A stretch of DNA of 64,000 nt from the NCBI RefSeq assembly GCF_014645735.1, contig NZ_BMMH01000006.1, positions 372,001 through 436,000 on the forward strand, written 5' to 3'. The position numbers and the translations under genes are program-made. Shown here piece after piece: positions 63,801 to 64,000 of the stretch. The notes below the pieces were generated by a model that was not told where the DNA came from, ran no database searches, and saw only the letters and a program-made list of their open reading frames with translations. Position 1 is the first letter of the stretch. Every line of letters begins with the position of its first letter. Source of the DNA: Nocardia jinanensis. GTDB taxonomy: Bacteria > Actinomycetota > Actinomycetes > Mycobacteriales > Mycobacteriaceae.

Positions 63801-64000
63801 GGCGAGGAGCCCGGGCCCACCCGCCCGCGGCCGATCGAGCGTTCCGCGGCGAGCCGATCGGCGGCGGCTCTCCCCCGGCTGGTTTCCTCGTAGGCCGCGA
63901 TCGCGGAATCCAGTAGTTCGATCTGGAGGCCCCACCGGTTGTACAGGTCGATCGACCCGACCAGCGCCCGGCTCGGCGTATCGGTGGCGCGCCGTAGCGA
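54893..64000 (-). CDS. Giant multidomain toxin-like protein (papain-like deamidase domains, HTH array, phosphoglycosyltransferase-like C-terminus), 5' truncated by window
   Basis: The frame stays open from its stop at 54893 to the right edge, over 3,030 codons. Counting from GTG 63820: a papain-like, toxin-glutaminase-type domain at about 345-520 with Cys361 (NCGPL), His448 (GHCFVVA) and Asp485 (FDNAAG); an HExxH segment HELAHVAQ (His1050-His1054) at about 960-1100; a sigma-region-4-like and four LuxR-type helix-turn-helix segments at about 1306-1675; several XRE-like segments and another sigma-4-like helix pair at about 1765-2355; a second papain-like segment with Cys2451 (DCVPRA), His2531 (GHAVNM) and Glu2547 (HESG); and a C-terminal domain at about 2690-2850 like bacterial sugar-phosphate transferases, with LFVKQTKITREGE, VRTMRKG and SLDELPQLL (Asp2763-Glu2764). 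Function is inferred, not known; secretion through a type VII system is a guess. Confidence 0.75.
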   Translation of the reverse strand, partial: SLRRATDTPSRALVGSIDLYNRWGLQIELLDSAIAAYEETSRGRAAADRLAAERSIGRGRVGPGSSPMEAVRREWDEVRGELAAFLNLEPQQVTADHMDNLLGQAERQQQRYPLSLDDPRRLRFADRIASMCRRFLAADLVVRAVEITAERESQARWLDERAHPVAPAIGVPRIREILDAVPDLDADGRTAVAAVLERALERKGAQLWPLETLGVGHRIQVRDAGGRRLLDIRMTDGVASVRLHLHRNRPDRVLFAQQLFPELMTGWDDTQSTNVFDTVVERFAGVNQPRTGRLIGADGTFTAELSGVRGSRALDITVASSHAGFALYFDEAPAAASHTSKGFGGTVAGDRGEPDGIAAYVRPADSPGGREAQPQTGELAAQQRQSSDPAAGSAQFPASDEATAVWAGVDGHTEEGGPFNCGPLTQWFARDAVGGGAAAAMRPAAVDDPVIAMAGMDKFTLVAGLRTGWAEQPIGAGITGLAAMVEQVRRAGGVMVGGVDPVGEGLGHCFVVATVTEEFAAVLNALPTALRGAAEVESGEVVVFDNAAGGLLRGRAIYDWVTSGWVGSAEIHVAGFDADGVAQEEFDAEVQARRGPSRRLGALERAARTLPWGQRTGTREELDQAVAQLSSLLGIEPEIVDREHLEHALRSVRQEFDRLDDDGWKRVAAGRAPRLLPGVLGRFLTDLQVTKTTVSDELRRQFKTRLLNQNFEDQLAGVLGWPSGLPASWPAPEGQTGLLRLARQSADPALGGLVEAIVSYRDLADGLSVSTADQLRRRHGTTVDGHGTLTDSAGRVMVETIHDLLERFPIPVAGLVVARKSDENSPDPDSVLSVANANTFGSAIESTQLKVAIPARRTVSDDEARQAAVIGFGKALVIAGRWRAELHALRALRDHYRSGHGDPDSAEFTAWLRRQFPEPCFYGGDTFLPGPALARSFASVYSEMAELDTEPGDQVTEGKRVLYELLVELAQEVNFDSGYAYRAPANDQERAVHRAKLEALRQLEARIGHPLRFEGLEMVEVDLETVLELVDEIVHHFDEAGGTDLVELRVSPYGDPAYAFVSAAPDGVVLTLNEKWAINRDYLETSYRISVADGFHPRLRGSAWRAIFAHELAHVAQRYSARALTPDTTSPVGTEDLERHQAQEWRAITPALAGLFTGTGLPDDDLGPMLDGLRAVLAGYSFKADGSLDFGQAFAEARSAVRHGLHPEQAERIIYAQQVKSARAETERRRRQYEDRQAASSPDEAAAVSENPAVPSADHPADHEAITGASESDSGAKPDPGSGKLLGPASDPPAEAVSGRAEQAKEVSLSDVQQGGPVPDADTSVEAETGGAEIIGGLDGLVRQLRRSVCQEYPNLAGLTDAAAAVDVLDRLPDNSFVVHFRRLLPIQQAVLLLRYRKGLSERGTAEVLDREEETPVPLGAAAIRIVTAGAIRRLVRSVASERGALEANERLSEKETEILALTAHGKSPGEIAEAVGSTRQTTAWMFSSVLAKLRVKNKTAAVTEAVRRGILDVRGLPAAENRPEIALTPADIRILTLVATGSSNPEIAETLTRFTGEPVTANQVTAMLSRIARRLGSADRTVMVAIGLRRGLIDVDGADWERWGGVPRTERRLLEREAEVLELFEAGRPVKEIAEVTQLTESTVENYLRNIRIKLGGHGRHKSVLEFGHERELREFDESAPRVELTAREIDILRLLFRGLIQKDIAAELGATKSSISTSLSRIRHKMGIDRRADLKAVARPYGEALGIDTSDEQNATRSTSRDSEDTSPESSAIREAGEPAAASSTQELPISDSAMDSHPPNSTVESAFLQWYERRVRNTSPRPRQGLSDYMALHHLLPSQVARWLTAAGLEIVPPEALPSGPFPCPRDRYATHWLGEVRRYLGVTPEQMDILVDATGLWEAAERGAVHLGIAQVRALLRRVPGAREVYPEVARLYPELLTADGSPAFPEGYDHIGRYFAFVRRHHDSELQQFYAPVRRYLSPERLNSAAIAAAIGVSEEYCRRIERGEQIPSSGKCLSLLRFVPPPFGVTGDEISELVPKLARQSLIYPPAPVAISFGEYLLHFRKVNNLTQEAAAPIFGLTVWTIQRHEQHAMHRHGGELALLKLYDAVLHRASPWNDLARSWGFGYRIDPAGETTPDPADYRTVNQWIRALRLYRRLTIPEFDEAMGARGSGDYLQSGGKRPRLVQLRSVRDALGLDDGAMDRALGRFYRKSGFPKGSATDERLIRDLFATRVGSPEEAAARERIVEEYLWIAEQAAERWGGDRYERYLEHGRALLFAATRNIVPGSRFSALAWSHMHAGLTRLDETLLSLDAPIGDGGADFYDIVAEPNSIGVAADRPHFDHDRFTTRVEEALSDMPEWELAMEVVMLHLVEGLPEEQVAELIGTTPERVIELADEAARRLRVVFGSSDRPTASESDADAPDGAGHRDSRGGTAPDSGSGPREEGLGRYRAPDRSVDLGRAGGDIRPVSGFVASPPDRATQPVGAAEVDFGGAADALDGHNLRLDCVPRAAEDFWAASGQEPPAGSAEARPDWVLLKNVAEVVGAGWDPEIRSVQQAMDRVARTGKPMIVVVVYEGQPGEAPRWGHAVNMKRLDDGSVVVHESGVDKSEWSPSAPVAAVLGMRVADGPQDRVVQDLPAHARAFTDVRIGLAPGLAALGPENFAKVDAARRELAALPGYWYMHDLPMPEPGDTFGVDWFSNRGAWFNALFRGEFDELSDIELTEKDFLELGRIIERFPVYATLALIVAAGLSIDQLVHIRKMGWGKLFVKQTKITREGETTTVWKVRTMRKGTRLEPSSRQSADKTTPLSQFARDTSLDELPQLLAIAFGTMQYFSGRPLLQGDLERMEEILEPDEYAFWAEHLKDDLWSALHFPGCRAHAPESRTYLRARYLAAYVWSNIGSRAAEEYMMRVVDRYLASAVVREAPNLLIGTVEDILRDMAVLLPGESGRRLLDMAGGLVENSTQTMRGTANRLAGHIYPAPDNGDAMSFERKKMLAAVAFFETEVPEPGALQESPRDDTDDDVQPKPVS

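Noticed and set aside
1..64000. CRISPR arrays, rRNA, tRNA, transposases, integrase or attachment sites
   Set aside because: No repeat-spacer pattern, clover-leaf sequence, transposase motif or terminal inverted repeat was noticed while reading; short RNA genes could still have been missed.

Overview
The window is GC-rich actinobacterial DNA with dense genes, frequent GTG starts, many 4-nt start/stop overlaps and IdeR/DtxR-type iron boxes. Lipoprotein signals, siderophore uptake genes, TetR/MarR regulators, a large ATP-binding LuxR regulator and a giant toxin-like gene all point to the order Mycobacteriales. A Nocardia or close relative is the best guess; no rRNA, tRNA, CRISPR array, phage or insertion sequence was seen to settle it.

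Layout. (1) 1-6.0 kb: one co-directional catabolic operon, after the end of a peptide-type ABC ATPase gene. It encodes a tandem nitrilase with a dead second half, a flavin monooxygenase fused to a PEP-mutase/isocitrate-lyase-type lyase, a single-cysteine Asp/Glu-racemase-fold protein, a Dabb protein and an isochorismatase-fold amidohydrolase. The set resembles the late steps of N-heteroaromatic degradation, but the substrate is unknown. (2) 6.1-8.7 kb: an exported serine hydrolase and a patatin. (3) 8.8-13.8 kb: an iron regulon. Two permeases and an ATPase diverge from a binding lipoprotein, followed by a siderophore-interacting flavoprotein, with iron boxes at 11769-11802 and 12911-12929. (4) 14-21.4 kb: TetR/enoyl-CoA hydratase pair, small alarmone synthetase, an MFS pump with an Ig-like tail plus its TetR and twin operators, and a membrane phosphoesterase. 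(5) 21.7-30 kb: neutral ceramidase, beta-lactamase-like lipoprotein, and an IrtAB-like ABC pair with a divergent TetR. (6) 31-40 kb: an SsuABC-like transporter with a second, signal-less binding-protein homologue, two MFS pumps and two MarR regulators. (7) 40-47.6 kb: HrpB helicase, a lipoprotein, a LuxR-type ATPase regulator read from a leaderless promoter, and a possibly CYTH-like protein. (8) 47.6-54.9 kb: a scarred region with a broken alpha/beta hydrolase, an astacin-like remnant, a branched-chain permease operon cut by frame-preserving deletions, and an in-frame chimera of a phosphotransferase N-terminus with an alcohol dehydrogenase C-terminus. (9) 54.9 kb to the right edge: a giant open frame of more than 3,000 codons on the minus strand, 5' end outside the window. 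It combines two papain-like deamidase-type domains, an HExxH segment, a long series of helix-turn-helix segments and a C-terminal phosphoglycosyltransferase-like domain.

Two themes stand out. The first is unusual domain fusion (2.0-4.2 kb, 17.3-19.3 kb, 54.0-64.0 kb). The second is gene decay: at least eight remnants or frameshifted genes. Several carry single-base shifts, at least two of them in G runs, so either real erosion or assembly error could explain them. All function calls rest on reading motifs by eye, without database searches.
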